Of a DNA stretch of 64,000 nucleotides, positions 26,212 through 34,772 are shown piece by piece. This DNA is from Sphingomonas lacusdianchii. Its GTDB lineage: Bacteria; Pseudomonadota; Alphaproteobacteria; Sphingomonadales; Sphingomonadaceae. Numbering within the stretch: the first letter of the stretch is position 1; every line of letters starts with the position of its first letter. A model generated the notes under the pieces. It was not told the DNA's origin. It worked only from the letters and a program-made list of their open reading frames with translations, and made no database searches. Both the position numbers and the translations under genes were made by a program. The DNA lies in contig NZ_JAKRET010000002.1 in NCBI RefSeq assembly GCF_022664395.1, forward strand, positions 62,001-126,000, written 5' to 3'.

Positions 26212-27150
26212 ATGATCCGCCGCCGATTCCTGCCCATCGTCCTGCTGCTTGGCGCAGCGCCGCTGCCAGCGCAGCAGCGCGCCGCACCATTCGTCATCGA
26301 ACAGACCGGGGAGAGTTATCCGACGGTCGACGCGGCGGTGAGCGCGGTGCGCGACGGGACGGCAACTATCCTGATCGCGCCCGGCACCTATCCCGACTGC
26401 ACCGTCCAGAGCGGCGGTGACATCACCTTCCGGGCGCGGGTGCCCGGCACGGTGATCTTCGACGGCGGCGCATGCGAGGGCAAGGCGACCTTCGTGCTGC
26501 GCGGCCGGCGCTCGACGGTCGACGGCATTGTCTTTCGCGGCATCCGCGTTCCCGACGGCAACGGCGCAGGCATCCGTACCGAGATCGGCGATCTGACCGT
26601 CACCAACTCGACCTTCCTCGACAGTCAGGAAGGGATATTGGGCGGAAACCCCGATGGGCAGCAGCGCATCACCATCGACCGCTCGACCTTTGCCGGACTG
26701 GGCCAGTGCGAGACGACCGATTGTTCGCACGCGGTCTATCTCAGCAACAATGGCACGATCGTCATCAAACGCTCCCGCTTCGAACGCGGCACCGGTGGGC
26801 ATTACGTCAAGATCCGCGCGCCGCGTATCGAGATCACCGATTCGAGCTTTGACGACAGTCGCGGCAACAAGACCAACTATATGATCGACCTGCCCGAAGG
26901 CGCGACCGGGCTGATCGCGCGCAACGTCTTCGTCCAGGGCAAGGCGAAGGAGAACTGGACGGGGTTCATCGTCGTCGGTGCGGAGAAGCGGACCTTCCGG
27001 GCCAGCGGCCTGCGCGTCGAGGACAATGACGCGCGCCTCGCACCGGGTGTGACGAAGAGCCCCGCGTTCGTGGCCGACTATACCGGCGACGGCGTCGCGG
27101 TCGGCGCGAACCGGTTGGGGCCGGGAATTCGGACGTTCGAGAAGCGGTGA
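26212..27150 (+). CDS. Secreted right-handed beta-helix protein (PbH1 repeats)
   Basis: A 312-residue exported protein with signal peptide MIRRRFLPIVLLLGAAPLPAQ. The body has parallel beta-helix rungs (ITFRARVPGTVIFDGG, STVDGIVFRGIRVPDG, DLTVTNSTFLDSQEGILGG, RITIDRSTFAGLG, IVIKRSRFERGTGG, RIEITDSSFDDS), as in pectate-lyase-like carbohydrate-active proteins. The NSTFLDSQEGILGG rung is a recurring motif in these proteins. Cysteines near residues 65, 90 and 168-172 may form disulfides. Catalytic residues cannot be assigned, so it may bind or cleave a polysaccharide. It stands alone between ihfB and a membrane protein gene. Confidence 0.75.
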   Translation: MIRRRFLPIVLLLGAAPLPAQQRAAPFVIEQTGESYPTVDAAVSAVRDGTATILIAPGTYPDCTVQSGGDITFRARVPGTVIFDGGACEGKATFVLRGRRSTVDGIVFRGIRVPDGNGAGIRTEIGDLTVTNSTFLDSQEGILGGNPDGQQRITIDRSTFAGLGQCETTDCSHAVYLSNNGTIVIKRSRFERGTGGHYVKIRAPRIEITDSSFDDSRGNKTNYMIDLPEGATGLIARNVFVQGKAKENWTGFIVVGAEKRTFRASGLRVEDNDARLAPGVTKSPAFVADYTGDGVAVGANRLGPGIRTFEKR

Positions 27151-27188
27151 TCCTTTGCTAAAACCGTTCGTTTTCAGCTGGATGGCGA

Positions 27189-27587
27189 ATGGAGATGGAC
27201 ATGCGCAAATATGCTTATGGCTGGATCACCGTTGCGTTCTTCCTGGTATCGATCATCGGGCACTGGGTGTTCGGTTGGTACGCCTTTGTCGATGCCGCCC
27301 GTGACCATGGGCAATCGCCCGACCTGAATGCCTATCTCGTCGAAATGGGACGCGATACGTTCGAGAACTGGCAGTCCGAATTTCTGCAATTGCTATGGCA
27401 GGTCGTGGGGCTTGCCTATTTCCTCTACGCCGGGTCGCCGGCGTCGAAGGAAAATGATGATCGGATGGAAGCGAAGGTGGACCTGCTCCTCAAGCTGTCC
27501 GGCACCGATCAGGCGACGATCGACGAACTCGATCGCCGTTACTTGCGGGTTGATGGCCATGCGAAGCCGCATGGCCATCACGTCTGA
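27189..27587 (+). CDS. DUF6766-family small membrane protein
   Basis: A 132-residue protein with an N-terminal membrane segment (YGWITVAFFLVSIIGHWVFGWYAF) and a second hydrophobic stretch (FLQLLWQVVGLAYFLYAG). The motif FENWQSEFLQ and the end of the second segment followed by GSPASKEND are what I recognise as DUF6766. The C-terminus is hydrophilic and ends HAKPHGHHV. Three in-frame ATGs (27189, 27195, 27201) are possible starts. Function unknown. It is convergent with the phosphatase gene, whose stop lies 12 bases away. Confidence 0.7.
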   Translation: MEMDMRKYAYGWITVAFFLVSIIGHWVFGWYAFVDAARDHGQSPDLNAYLVEMGRDTFENWQSEFLQLLWQVVGLAYFLYAGSPASKENDDRMEAKVDLLLKLSGTDQATIDELDRRYLRVDGHAKPHGHHV

Positions 27588-27599
27588 TCCCGGCGGTGC

Positions 27600-29264
27600 C
27601 TATCGGCACGTCGTCCCATCACCCGGATCAAGGTCGAGGCAGCGGCCGTCGATCTCGTTCCTCGGTACCGGGAGGCGGATGGTAGCGGCCAGCGTCGGCA
27701 GGATGTCGACGGTCTCGACACCGAACGGCTCCTCGAACCCGCCCTCGCCCTTGCGCCAGAACAGGATCGGCACGCGGCGGTCATAGTCCCAGAAGCTGCC
27801 ATGCGTCGCGACGGCGGTGCCGGCGACCGGATGGGGCACAGTCAGCACGCGCGGCTTCATCGCCACCAGCAGGTCGCCCGAGCGCGGCGGGTAGAAGGAA
27901 GCGCGCGCACGTTCGATCAGCGACCACGTCTCGGGCGGAGTGTTCGGTACGGTCGTCGCGAGTATCTGCGCGCGGGTGAACACCGCCTGCGTCTGCGGAT
28001 GGGCGGCGAACATCGCGATCGCCTCGCGCTCGACCGCTGCCTTTTGTGCGGCGGTCAGCTTGATGTCGTACCACACATCGCCGTTGACGCCGCCGTACAG
28101 CACCGGGCCGGCGATCTTCAGTTTCTCGCCGATCGCCTTGCCGATGCGGTCGACCGTAAATTCGCCGTCGAGCCGGACCGCGTCGGGCACGGCATGGGCG
28201 GCCAGCCGCTCGCTGGCGTCGCTGCCGCCATGGTCGGCGGTCAGCACGACCTGATAATCGACGCCGGTCGCATCGAGCACGCGGAAGAATTCGCCCAGGC
28301 TCTGGTCGAGCGAGGTGAGTTGCAGGCACATCTCGCTACCCTCGGTGCCATAGCCATGACCGACATAGTCGGTGGCCGACGCGCCGATCGAGATGATGTC
28401 GGTTTGGGGTCCCTGACCCAGCTTCATGTCCTGGATCAGCCCGGCGGCGAGCGCGAGGACGGCGGCGTCATATTCGGGCGAGCGGCGGAAATTGGCGACG
28501 TCGCCCGCGGCGCGCTCGAACCGGCCGGTGCCGACCGTCTTGTCCCCGACCCGCACCGCACGCGCCAGCGGCTGGCAGAAGGTCGGCAGCGTCATCGCGG
28601 GCTGCGCGGTCGCGATGCGTTTGGCGACGGCGGCGTTGGCGCGGGCGACCACCGGCGGCATGGCGCGACCAGCATAGCTGACGAAGCCGTTCTTGCCGAA
28701 CCACCACAGTTCGTCGACCTTGTGCCCGCCCATCATCACTGCCGCGCGGTCCTTGCCCGCGACCGAGACGACGCGGGTGCGCGGGTCGGCGGCCTTCATC
28801 CGCTCGCCCAGCGTCGGCACCATCAGATGGGCGTCGGACACGGTATAGTCGTCGAAGGTCGAGCCGGACACGCGCTCGTCCTCGGCGCAATAGACCTTGA
28901 AGCCGGGGCGGGTGTTGCTGCGCTGGTCGACCCAGTCGTTGGCGATGATGCCGGTGCGTGACGGGCGCGATCCGGTGAGGATCGTGGAATGGCCCGGGCA
29001 GGTCTCGGTCGCGGCATGGCTTTGGTAGCCGGCCGGGAACACCGCGCCCTGCATCAGCCGCGCGAATCCGCCGGTGAAGCGACCGCGATATTCGGCGAAC
29101 AGATCGGCCGAGAATTGATCGACCGAGATTGCGACGATCAGCTTGGGCGGGGTCGCCGGATAGGTCGGCGGCACGGCATCGGCGGCGGGCGTCGGCGCCG
29201 CAGTCTGGGCGAAGGCGGGGGTGACGGTCGCCAGCAACAGCGCGGCAAGGGAAACGAGACGCAT
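27600..29264 (-). CDS. Secreted alkaline phosphatase/phosphodiesterase superfamily enzyme (PafA/SPAP-like)
   Basis: A 554-residue exported phosphomonoesterase. The signal peptide MRLVSLAALLLATVTPAFAQ is followed by the metal-binding start (LIVAISVDQFSADLF), then ATETCPGHSTILTG with the probable nucleophile Thr88, Asn109 (IIANDW) and Lys171/Arg173 (AGKDRAAV). The Thr, Asn and Lys-x-Arg set is characteristic of PafA and of the Sphingomonas SPAP enzyme, in contrast to the classical PhoA serine type. Later metal ligands occur in ASATDYVGHGYG, LTADHGGSDAS and ATHGSFWDYDRRVPILF. Length fits the family (about 550). It is divergent from the DsbD-like gene with 52 bases between starts. No Pho-box is obvious, so phosphate control is unproven. 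Confidence 0.9.
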   Translation of the reverse strand: MRLVSLAALLLATVTPAFAQTAAPTPAADAVPPTYPATPPKLIVAISVDQFSADLFAEYRGRFTGGFARLMQGAVFPAGYQSHAATETCPGHSTILTGSRPSRTGIIANDWVDQRSNTRPGFKVYCAEDERVSGSTFDDYTVSDAHLMVPTLGERMKAADPRTRVVSVAGKDRAAVMMGGHKVDELWWFGKNGFVSYAGRAMPPVVARANAAVAKRIATAQPAMTLPTFCQPLARAVRVGDKTVGTGRFERAAGDVANFRRSPEYDAAVLALAAGLIQDMKLGQGPQTDIISIGASATDYVGHGYGTEGSEMCLQLTSLDQSLGEFFRVLDATGVDYQVVLTADHGGSDASERLAAHAVPDAVRLDGEFTVDRIGKAIGEKLKIAGPVLYGGVNGDVWYDIKLTAAQKAAVEREAIAMFAAHPQTQAVFTRAQILATTVPNTPPETWSLIERARASFYPPRSGDLLVAMKPRVLTVPHPVAGTAVATHGSFWDYDRRVPILFWRKGEGGFEEPFGVETVDILPTLAATIRLPVPRNEIDGRCLDLDPGDGTTCR

Positions 29265-29316
29265 CGTGTACTCCGCGGACGGTGCATCCGTCCCGAAACT
29301 CCGCTACCCCGCGTCC

Positions 29317-31335
29317 ATGACAGCGGCAAGAATAGTGTGGCGTCGAATCGCGTTGTTCTTCGTGCTGCTCGGCGCGGCGCTGCCGGCTGCGGCACAGACG
29401 CCCGGGCAGCGCCACGTACAGATGCGGATGATCGCCGAAAGCGATACGCCGGCAGCGGGGACGGCCATCGCGATCGCGCTGGTATCGGTGCCCGATGCCG
29501 GCTGGCACGGCTATTGGCGCAATCCCGGTGCGGTGGGGACTGAACCCCGGCTCGACTGGGCGCTGCCGGTCGGGGCGAGCGTCGGCGAACTACGCTATCC
29601 GGTGCCCGAACGGCTGACCGTCGCCGGGATCATGAACTATGTTTATGAACGACCATGGACGCTGCTGACCGAGTTGCGCGTCCCGGCGGGGCTGGCTCCG
29701 GGCACGAAGCTGCCGGTACGACTGGCGATCGACTATCTGGTCTGCACCCGCGAGATTTGCGTGCCGGAAAAGGCGACGCTGGCCACCGACCTGACGATAG
29801 GCGACGGCGCGATCGATCCGGCCCGGCGATCGCAGTTCGACGGCTGGCGCCGCGCGCTTCCCAAGCCGATCGGATCGCCGGCAATCTTTCAGCCGGGCGA
29901 GCAATTCCGGTTACGGGTACCGTTTCCGGCGGATGTTGCGATCGGCAACGCCTATTTCTTTCCGCTGACCGAGAACGCCGTCGATTATGACGCGCCCCAG
30001 ACGATCCGGCGCGACGGCGACGCGATCGTGGTGGCGACGAAGGGCAGCGGCAGTCCGGCGGTTCTGGAGGGGGTGCTGGCAACCGGCGGCGGCGAAGGAT
30101 TCGCGATCCGCGCCACACCAGGCACCGTCGCTCCGCCTGCCGAGCCTGCGCCGCTGCGTGCCGCGCTGATCGCTTTTGCCGGCGCGCTGCTGGGTGGGCT
30201 GCTGCTCAACATCATGCCCTGCGTGTTTCCGATCCTCAGCCTGAAGGCGTTGAGCCTCGCGCGATCAGGCGAGTCGGCCGCGCATGCCCGTGCCGAGGGC
30301 GTCGCCTATACCGCGGGCGCAGTGGCGATGTGCCTGTTGCTGGGCGGCGTGTTGCTCGTCATCCGTGCGGCGGGGGTGGCGGCAGGCTGGGCCTTCCAGT
30401 TGACCGATCCGCGCGTCGTGCTGCTGTTGCTGGTGCTGACGGGGGCGATCGCGCTGAACCTCGCCGGACTGTTCGAACTGCCGACGCCGCAGGTCGGCAC
30501 GCGCGGCGGGCGGGGCGGGGCGTTCGCCACCGGCGCGCTGGCGGCGTTCGTCGCGACGCCCTGCACCGGGCCGTTCATGGGCGCGGCGCTGGGATCGGCA
30601 CTGGTCCTGCCGCCCATCGCAGCGATGGCAGTGTTCGCCGGCCTCGGCTTCGGGCTGGCGCTGCCTTTCCTGCTGCTCGGCTTCGTGCCCGCGCTGCGCC
30701 GCCGGTTGCCGCGACCGGGCGCGTGGATGGACATGTTCCGCAAGATCCTGTCGGTGCCGATGTTCTTGACCGCACTTGCGCTGGCATGGATATTGGGGCG
30801 GCAGGCGGGGGTCGACGGCATGGCGCTGGGGCTCGCTGCACTGCTGCTCGCGGCGCTCGGCCTGTGGTGGACTGGGCGGCGGCAGCTGCGTGGACGCGAT
30901 CGGCAATGGTGGCCGGGGCTCGCGGCTCTGGTGCTGGCGATCGGTACGACGGCGCTGGTCGAGCGTGCCGCGCCCGCGGGAGCCGCCCCGACCGGCATCG
31001 CCGGAGCCGAACCGTTCAGCGAGGCGCGGCTGGCGGCGCTGCGGGGGCAGGGTAAGCCGGTCTTCGCCTACTTCACCGCCGATTGGTGCTTGACCTGCAA
31101 GGTCAACGAACGTGCCGCGATCCAGACTCGGGCGGTGGCGGATGCGTTTGGCAGGGGGGGTGTCAGGGTACTGGTCGGCGATTGGACTGATGGCGACCCG
31201 GTGCTGGGCCGCTTCATCGAGGCGCACAACCGTGCCGGCGTACCGCTCTATCTTTATTATGCGCCCGGCAGTCGCGACGCACGGGTGCTGCCGCAAGTAC
31301 TTACGCCGGCCACGCTGACCGATTTGGTTTCCTGA
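29317..31335 (+). CDS. DsbD/ScsB-like protein-disulfide reductase
   Basis: This 672-residue inner-membrane protein carries electrons from cytoplasmic thioredoxin to the periplasm. It has a signal-like helix (RIALFFVLLGAALPAAAQ), an N-terminal periplasmic DsbD-alpha-like domain with a Cys pair (YLVCTREICVPEKATL), a CcdA-type eight-helix membrane domain whose active cysteines lie in NIMPCVFPILSLK and VATPCTGPFMG, and a C-terminal thioredoxin-like domain (YFTADWCLTCKVNE). The N-terminal domain resembles the ScsB type more than E. coli DsbD. The ATG at 29317 was chosen because the signal helix begins there; the frame is open back to 29221. The ATP-grasp operon starts 78 bases downstream. Confidence 0.9.
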   Translation: MTAARIVWRRIALFFVLLGAALPAAAQTPGQRHVQMRMIAESDTPAAGTAIAIALVSVPDAGWHGYWRNPGAVGTEPRLDWALPVGASVGELRYPVPERLTVAGIMNYVYERPWTLLTELRVPAGLAPGTKLPVRLAIDYLVCTREICVPEKATLATDLTIGDGAIDPARRSQFDGWRRALPKPIGSPAIFQPGEQFRLRVPFPADVAIGNAYFFPLTENAVDYDAPQTIRRDGDAIVVATKGSGSPAVLEGVLATGGGEGFAIRATPGTVAPPAEPAPLRAALIAFAGALLGGLLLNIMPCVFPILSLKALSLARSGESAAHARAEGVAYTAGAVAMCLLLGGVLLVIRAAGVAAGWAFQLTDPRVVLLLLVLTGAIALNLAGLFELPTPQVGTRGGRGGAFATGALAAFVATPCTGPFMGAALGSALVLPPIAAMAVFAGLGFGLALPFLLLGFVPALRRRLPRPGAWMDMFRKILSVPMFLTALALAWILGRQAGVDGMALGLAALLLAALGLWWTGRRQLRGRDRQWWPGLAALVLAIGTTALVERAAPAGAAPTGIAGAEPFSEARLAALRGQGKPVFAYFTADWCLTCKVNERAAIQTRAVADAFGRGGVRVLVGDWTDGDPVLGRFIEAHNRAGVPLYLYYAPGSRDARVLPQVLTPATLTDLVS

Positions 31336-31413
31336 CGTCCGAACCGGCTTGCCAGCGTCGTTTTCGCATCGCAGCATGCGGAGAAATAATCGGCTGGCGG
31401 CGTTGGAGGACGG

Positions 31414-32895
31414 ATGGGGCAGGCGTTCGACGAAATCTGGGGACAGGGTGGGCCGGACAATCCGCGCGACGACCTTGCGGCACTGGCACGCTGGATGCGC
31501 GAGGTGCCGTCCCATGAGTTGAAACGGCGCCTGCAATCGGCGGAGGCGACGTTCCGCCAACTGGGCATCACCTTCGCCGTCTATGGCGATAGCGAGGCTG
31601 CGGAACGGATCATCCCGTTCGACATCGTACCGCGGGTGTTCAAGGCCGATGAATGGGCGCGCCTGTCGAAGGGGCTGGTCCAGCGGACGCAGGCGATCAA
31701 CGCGTTCCTCGACGACATCTATGGCGAGCGCCGCATCCTGAAGGCCGGGGTGCTGCCGCCCGACCTGATCTTCGGCAACAGCCAGTTCCGCCCCGAGATC
31801 GCCGGCATTCGCCCGCCGCATGGCGTATGGGCGCATATCTGTGGCATCGATCTGGTGCGGACCGGCCCCGACGAATTTTTCGTGCTGGAGGATAATGCCC
31901 GCACCCCGTCGGGCGTGTCGTACATGCTGGAAAATCGCGAGGCGATGATCCGGCTGTGCCCCGAACTGTTCCGCAATTTCCGGGTGGCGGCGGTCGACAG
32001 CTATCCCGACCTGCTGCTGGAAACCATGCGATCGGTCGCGCCGCCGGGAGCGGGGGCGCATCCGAACTGCGTCGTGCTGACGCCCGGCCATTTCAATTCG
32101 GCCTATTACGAACACAGCTTCCTCGCCGATTCGATGGGGATCGAACTGGTCGAGCCGGCCGATCTGGTGGTCGACGGCGATGTCGTATGGATGCAGACGA
32201 TCGCAGGACGGGTGCGGGTCGACGTCATCTATCGCCGGATCGACGACGATTACATCGATCCGGTCGTGTTCCGCCCCGATTCGCTGCTGGGTGTGCCCGG
32301 GCTGATCGCCGCCTATCGCGCGGGCAATGTCGCGCTGGTCAACGCGCCGGGCAACGGCATCGCCGATGACAAGGCGATCTACAGCTACATGCCCGAGATC
32401 GTGAAATTCTATTCGGAAAGCGAGCCGCTGCTCCCCAATGTCGAGACGTGGCGCTGTCGCGAGCCCGACGCGTTGAAATATGTCCTCGACCATCTGGACG
32501 AGGTGGTGGTGAAGCTGGTCGACGGATCGGGCGGCTATGGCATGCTGGTCGGGCCGACGGCGTCGAAGGCGGAGATCGAGAATTTTCGCCGCGCGCTGAT
32601 CGCCGAGCCGCAGCGTTATATCGCGCAGCCGACGCTGGCGCTGTCGACGGTGCCGACGCTGACCGAGAAGGGGCTGAGTCCCCGCCATGTCGATTTCCGC
32701 CCGTTCGTGCTGACCGGCGCGAACAAGGTGCAGGTGGTGCCGGGCGGCCTGACCCGGGTCGCGCTGAAGGAAGGATCGCTGGTCGTCAATTCCAGCCAGG
32801 GCGGCGGAACGAAGGACAGTTTCGTGCTGATGGACGATCGGCCAGCCCAGACGCAGACGATGGGCGGCATGACTCAGTCGCAGGGAGGGCGCTGA
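31414..32895 (+). CDS. Circularly permuted ATP-grasp family protein
   Basis: A 493-residue cytoplasmic protein with the circularly permuted type-2 ATP-grasp fold. Characteristic stretches are RIIPFDIVPRVFKADEWARL, GLVQRTQAINAFLDDIY, GIDLVRTGPDEFFVLEDNARTPSGVSYMLENR and KLVDGSGGYGMLVGP, the last being the glycine-rich nucleotide loop. ATP-grasp enzymes join a carboxylate to an amine or thiol, so ligation of an amino acid or peptide is the family expectation; the actual substrate is unknown. One base separates it from the alpha-E gene and it heads a three-gene operon. In other bacteria this gene set is sometimes linked to the Anbu proteasome-like peptidase, which is not present here. Confidence 0.92.
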   Translation: MGQAFDEIWGQGGPDNPRDDLAALARWMREVPSHELKRRLQSAEATFRQLGITFAVYGDSEAAERIIPFDIVPRVFKADEWARLSKGLVQRTQAINAFLDDIYGERRILKAGVLPPDLIFGNSQFRPEIAGIRPPHGVWAHICGIDLVRTGPDEFFVLEDNARTPSGVSYMLENREAMIRLCPELFRNFRVAAVDSYPDLLLETMRSVAPPGAGAHPNCVVLTPGHFNSAYYEHSFLADSMGIELVEPADLVVDGDVVWMQTIAGRVRVDVIYRRIDDDYIDPVVFRPDSLLGVPGLIAAYRAGNVALVNAPGNGIADDKAIYSYMPEIVKFYSESEPLLPNVETWRCREPDALKYVLDHLDEVVVKLVDGSGGYGMLVGPTASKAEIENFRRALIAEPQRYIAQPTLALSTVPTLTEKGLSPRHVDFRPFVLTGANKVQVVPGGLTRVALKEGSLVVNSSQGGGTKDSFVLMDDRPAQTQTMGGMTQSQGGR

Positions 32896-32896
32896 C

Positions 32897-33835
32897 ATGG
32901 CGATGCTGTCGCGCACCGCCGCCTCGCTCTACTGGTTGGGCCGCTATGTCGAACGCGCCGATTTCCTCGCGCGACTGGTCGAGGCGACGGTGCGGCTCGA
33001 TGCATTGTCGTCGCGACCGGCGGGCGATGCGGCATGGGCCAGCGCGCTGGCGGTCAGCTATACCGAGGACAGTTTCGCCGCGACCGGACAGGCGGTGGGG
33101 CAGGGATCGGTTGCGCGCTTCCTGACCTGCGACCGCAGCCATCCCGGATCGATCCTGTGGTGCCTTGACGCCGCGCGCAACAATGCGAAGGCGGTGCGCA
33201 CGGCGCTGACCCGCGACGCATGGACCGCGATCAACCGGGCGTGGATCGTCTTCAACGCGCCGCGCGGCGAAGAGGGCGAGGATATTCTCAACCTCGTCGA
33301 AGCGATCAAGGCCGAGGCGCGCGGGTTCGAGGGCGCGGTGCAGCGCATGATGAAGAACGAGGCGACGTGGTTCGTGCAGCTTGGCGCCGCGATCGAGCGC
33401 GCCGACAACACCGCACGGCTGATCGACGTCAAATATCACCTGCTGCTGCCCGAAGGGGAGCGGATCGGCGGCGCGATCGACCGGGATCAATGGACCACCA
33501 TCCTGCAGACCGTGTCGGCGGTCACCGCCTATCGCTGGTTATACAGCGACGGGCTGAAGCCGGCGAGCGTCATCGAATTGCTGCTGTCGCGCGGCGAAGT
33601 GCCGCGCAGTCTGGCGGCGTGCGTCGATGAAACGGTCGAGATGCTGAACATGCTAGGCAAGCGCACCGGGTTTCAGGGGGAGGCCGACCGTATGGCCCGC
33701 GCACGCCTCGCCCGGATGCAGAAGACCCGCGCGCACGAGGTGATCGTCAGCGGGCTGCACGAATATCTGACCGCCTTCATCCGGGAGAATGCGATGCTCG
33801 ACGCCGCGATCGCCCGCCAGTTCCGCTTCATCTGA
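32897..33835 (+). CDS. Alpha-E domain protein
   Basis: This 312-residue all-helical protein begins with the family's hallmark MAMLSRTAASLYWLGRYVERADFLARL. Conserved later stretches are NNAKAVRTALTRDAWTAIN, AIERADNTARLIDVKYHLL and EGEADRMARARLARM. The family is almost always encoded between a circularly permuted ATP-grasp gene and a transglutaminase-like gene, as here, and is thought to work with them. There is no signal peptide. The stop shares its last base with the next start (TGATG). The biochemical role of alpha-E domains is unknown. Confidence 0.92.
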   Translation: MAMLSRTAASLYWLGRYVERADFLARLVEATVRLDALSSRPAGDAAWASALAVSYTEDSFAATGQAVGQGSVARFLTCDRSHPGSILWCLDAARNNAKAVRTALTRDAWTAINRAWIVFNAPRGEEGEDILNLVEAIKAEARGFEGAVQRMMKNEATWFVQLGAAIERADNTARLIDVKYHLLLPEGERIGGAIDRDQWTTILQTVSAVTAYRWLYSDGLKPASVIELLLSRGEVPRSLAACVDETVEMLNMLGKRTGFQGEADRMARARLARMQKTRAHEVIVSGLHEYLTAFIRENAMLDAAIARQFRFI

Positions 33836-34629
33836 TGCGGCTGTCGGTCCAACATGAGACGCGGTATCGCTTCACCGAACCGCAGGCGCGCATCGTCCAG
33901 CTGCTGCGCCTTTTTCCCGGCGACACCAGCCACCAAACGGTGGTCAACTGGCGGATCGACGTCGATTGCGACGCGCGGTTGCGCGAGAGCATCGACGGCT
34001 ACGGCAATCTGACGCGGATGCTCTATGCCGAGGGGCCGGTCGAGACGCTGTGCCTGACCGTCACCGGCGAGGCGTTGCTGAGCGAGAGCGACGGCGCGAT
34101 CGAGGCGACGGACGAGCCGTTTCCGCCGGAGCTGTTCCGGCGGGTGACGCCGCTGACGCGCGCCGACGATGCGATCGCCATGCTGGCGACGGGCAGCGAT
34201 CTGGCGGCGATGACCGCGCTGGCGGCGGCGATCCATGGCCGCTGGTCACTCGACCGTCGGCCGACCCCGGCAATCCGCAGTGCGATCGAGGCGGCGGCCG
34301 ACGATCGGGTGTCGCCGCGCGACATGGCGCAAATCTTCGTCGCGGCCGCGCGGGCGAAGGGCGTGCCGGCGCGCTATGTGTCGGGATACAGCCTGTCGGG
34401 CGACGATGAACGCCGCACGCTTGCGCCGCATGCATGGGCGGAGGCGCATGTCGCGGGTGGCTGGTTTGCCTTCGATCCCGCGGTTGGCGGGCGCTCGGGC
34501 CTCGACCATATCCGCGTCGCAGTGGCGCTCGACGCGGCCGGTGCCGCGCCGATCGCCGGCGTGCGCATGGGCGCAGGCGAAGAGGTGCTCGACGTCGATG
34601 TGCACGTCGAAGGGAGCGAGCAGGCGTAA
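33835..34629 (+). CDS. Transglutaminase-like protein, catalytic cysteine apparently replaced
   Basis: A 264-residue protein with the bacterial transglutaminase N-terminal region (MRLSVQHETRYRFTEPQARIVQLLRLFP), then the core with RAKGVPARYVSGYSLSGDDE, APHAWAEAHVAGGWFAFDPAVGG. His199 and Asp214 of the triad are in place. The usual G-V-C-x-D motif before the conserved IFVAAARAKG helix reads RVSPRDMAQ: Asp163 aligns, but Pro161 occupies the cysteine position. The only cysteines (VDCDAR, ETLCLTV) lie in the N-terminal domain. It is therefore likely a non-catalytic or altered member. Start overlaps the alpha-E stop by one base. A repeat element follows the stop at once. Confidence 0.9.
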   Translation: MRLSVQHETRYRFTEPQARIVQLLRLFPGDTSHQTVVNWRIDVDCDARLRESIDGYGNLTRMLYAEGPVETLCLTVTGEALLSESDGAIEATDEPFPPELFRRVTPLTRADDAIAMLATGSDLAAMTALAAAIHGRWSLDRRPTPAIRSAIEAAADDRVSPRDMAQIFVAAARAKGVPARYVSGYSLSGDDERRTLAPHAWAEAHVAGGWFAFDPAVGGRSGLDHIRVAVALDAAGAAPIAGVRMGAGEEVLDVDVHVEGSEQA

Positions 34630-34635
34630 CCTAAA

Positions 34636-34763
34636 TCCTCCCCGGCACGGGGAGGGGGACCGCTCGCGCCAGCGAGGGGAGGAGGGGGATCGCCGCGAAC
34701 GTACCGCCTGTGGAAGCCCCCCTCCACTAGCTTCGCTGGTCCCCCTCCCCGTGCCGGGGAGGA
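34636..34763. repeat. 128-base palindromic repeat, copy 1 (transglutaminase-pyk junction)
   Basis: The ends TCCTCCCCGGCACGGGGAGG and its reverse complement form 26-base perfect outer arms, with a second inner pair (CGCTCGCGCCAGCGAGGGGA / GCTAGCTTCGCTGG region, imperfect). Each arm contains its own small palindrome CCCCGGCACGGGG. Two more copies lie at 38324 and 39726. Here it sits between two converging genes and may end transcription of both. Confidence 0.85.
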
Positions 34764-34772
34764 GCCTGGAGG

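Noticed and set aside
30265..32916. 883-codon minus-strand open frame across the DsbD-like and ATP-grasp genes
   Set aside because: It crosses two real genes and their spacer. Low-complexity Gln/Arg/His composition and absence of any motif mark it as a shadow frame.
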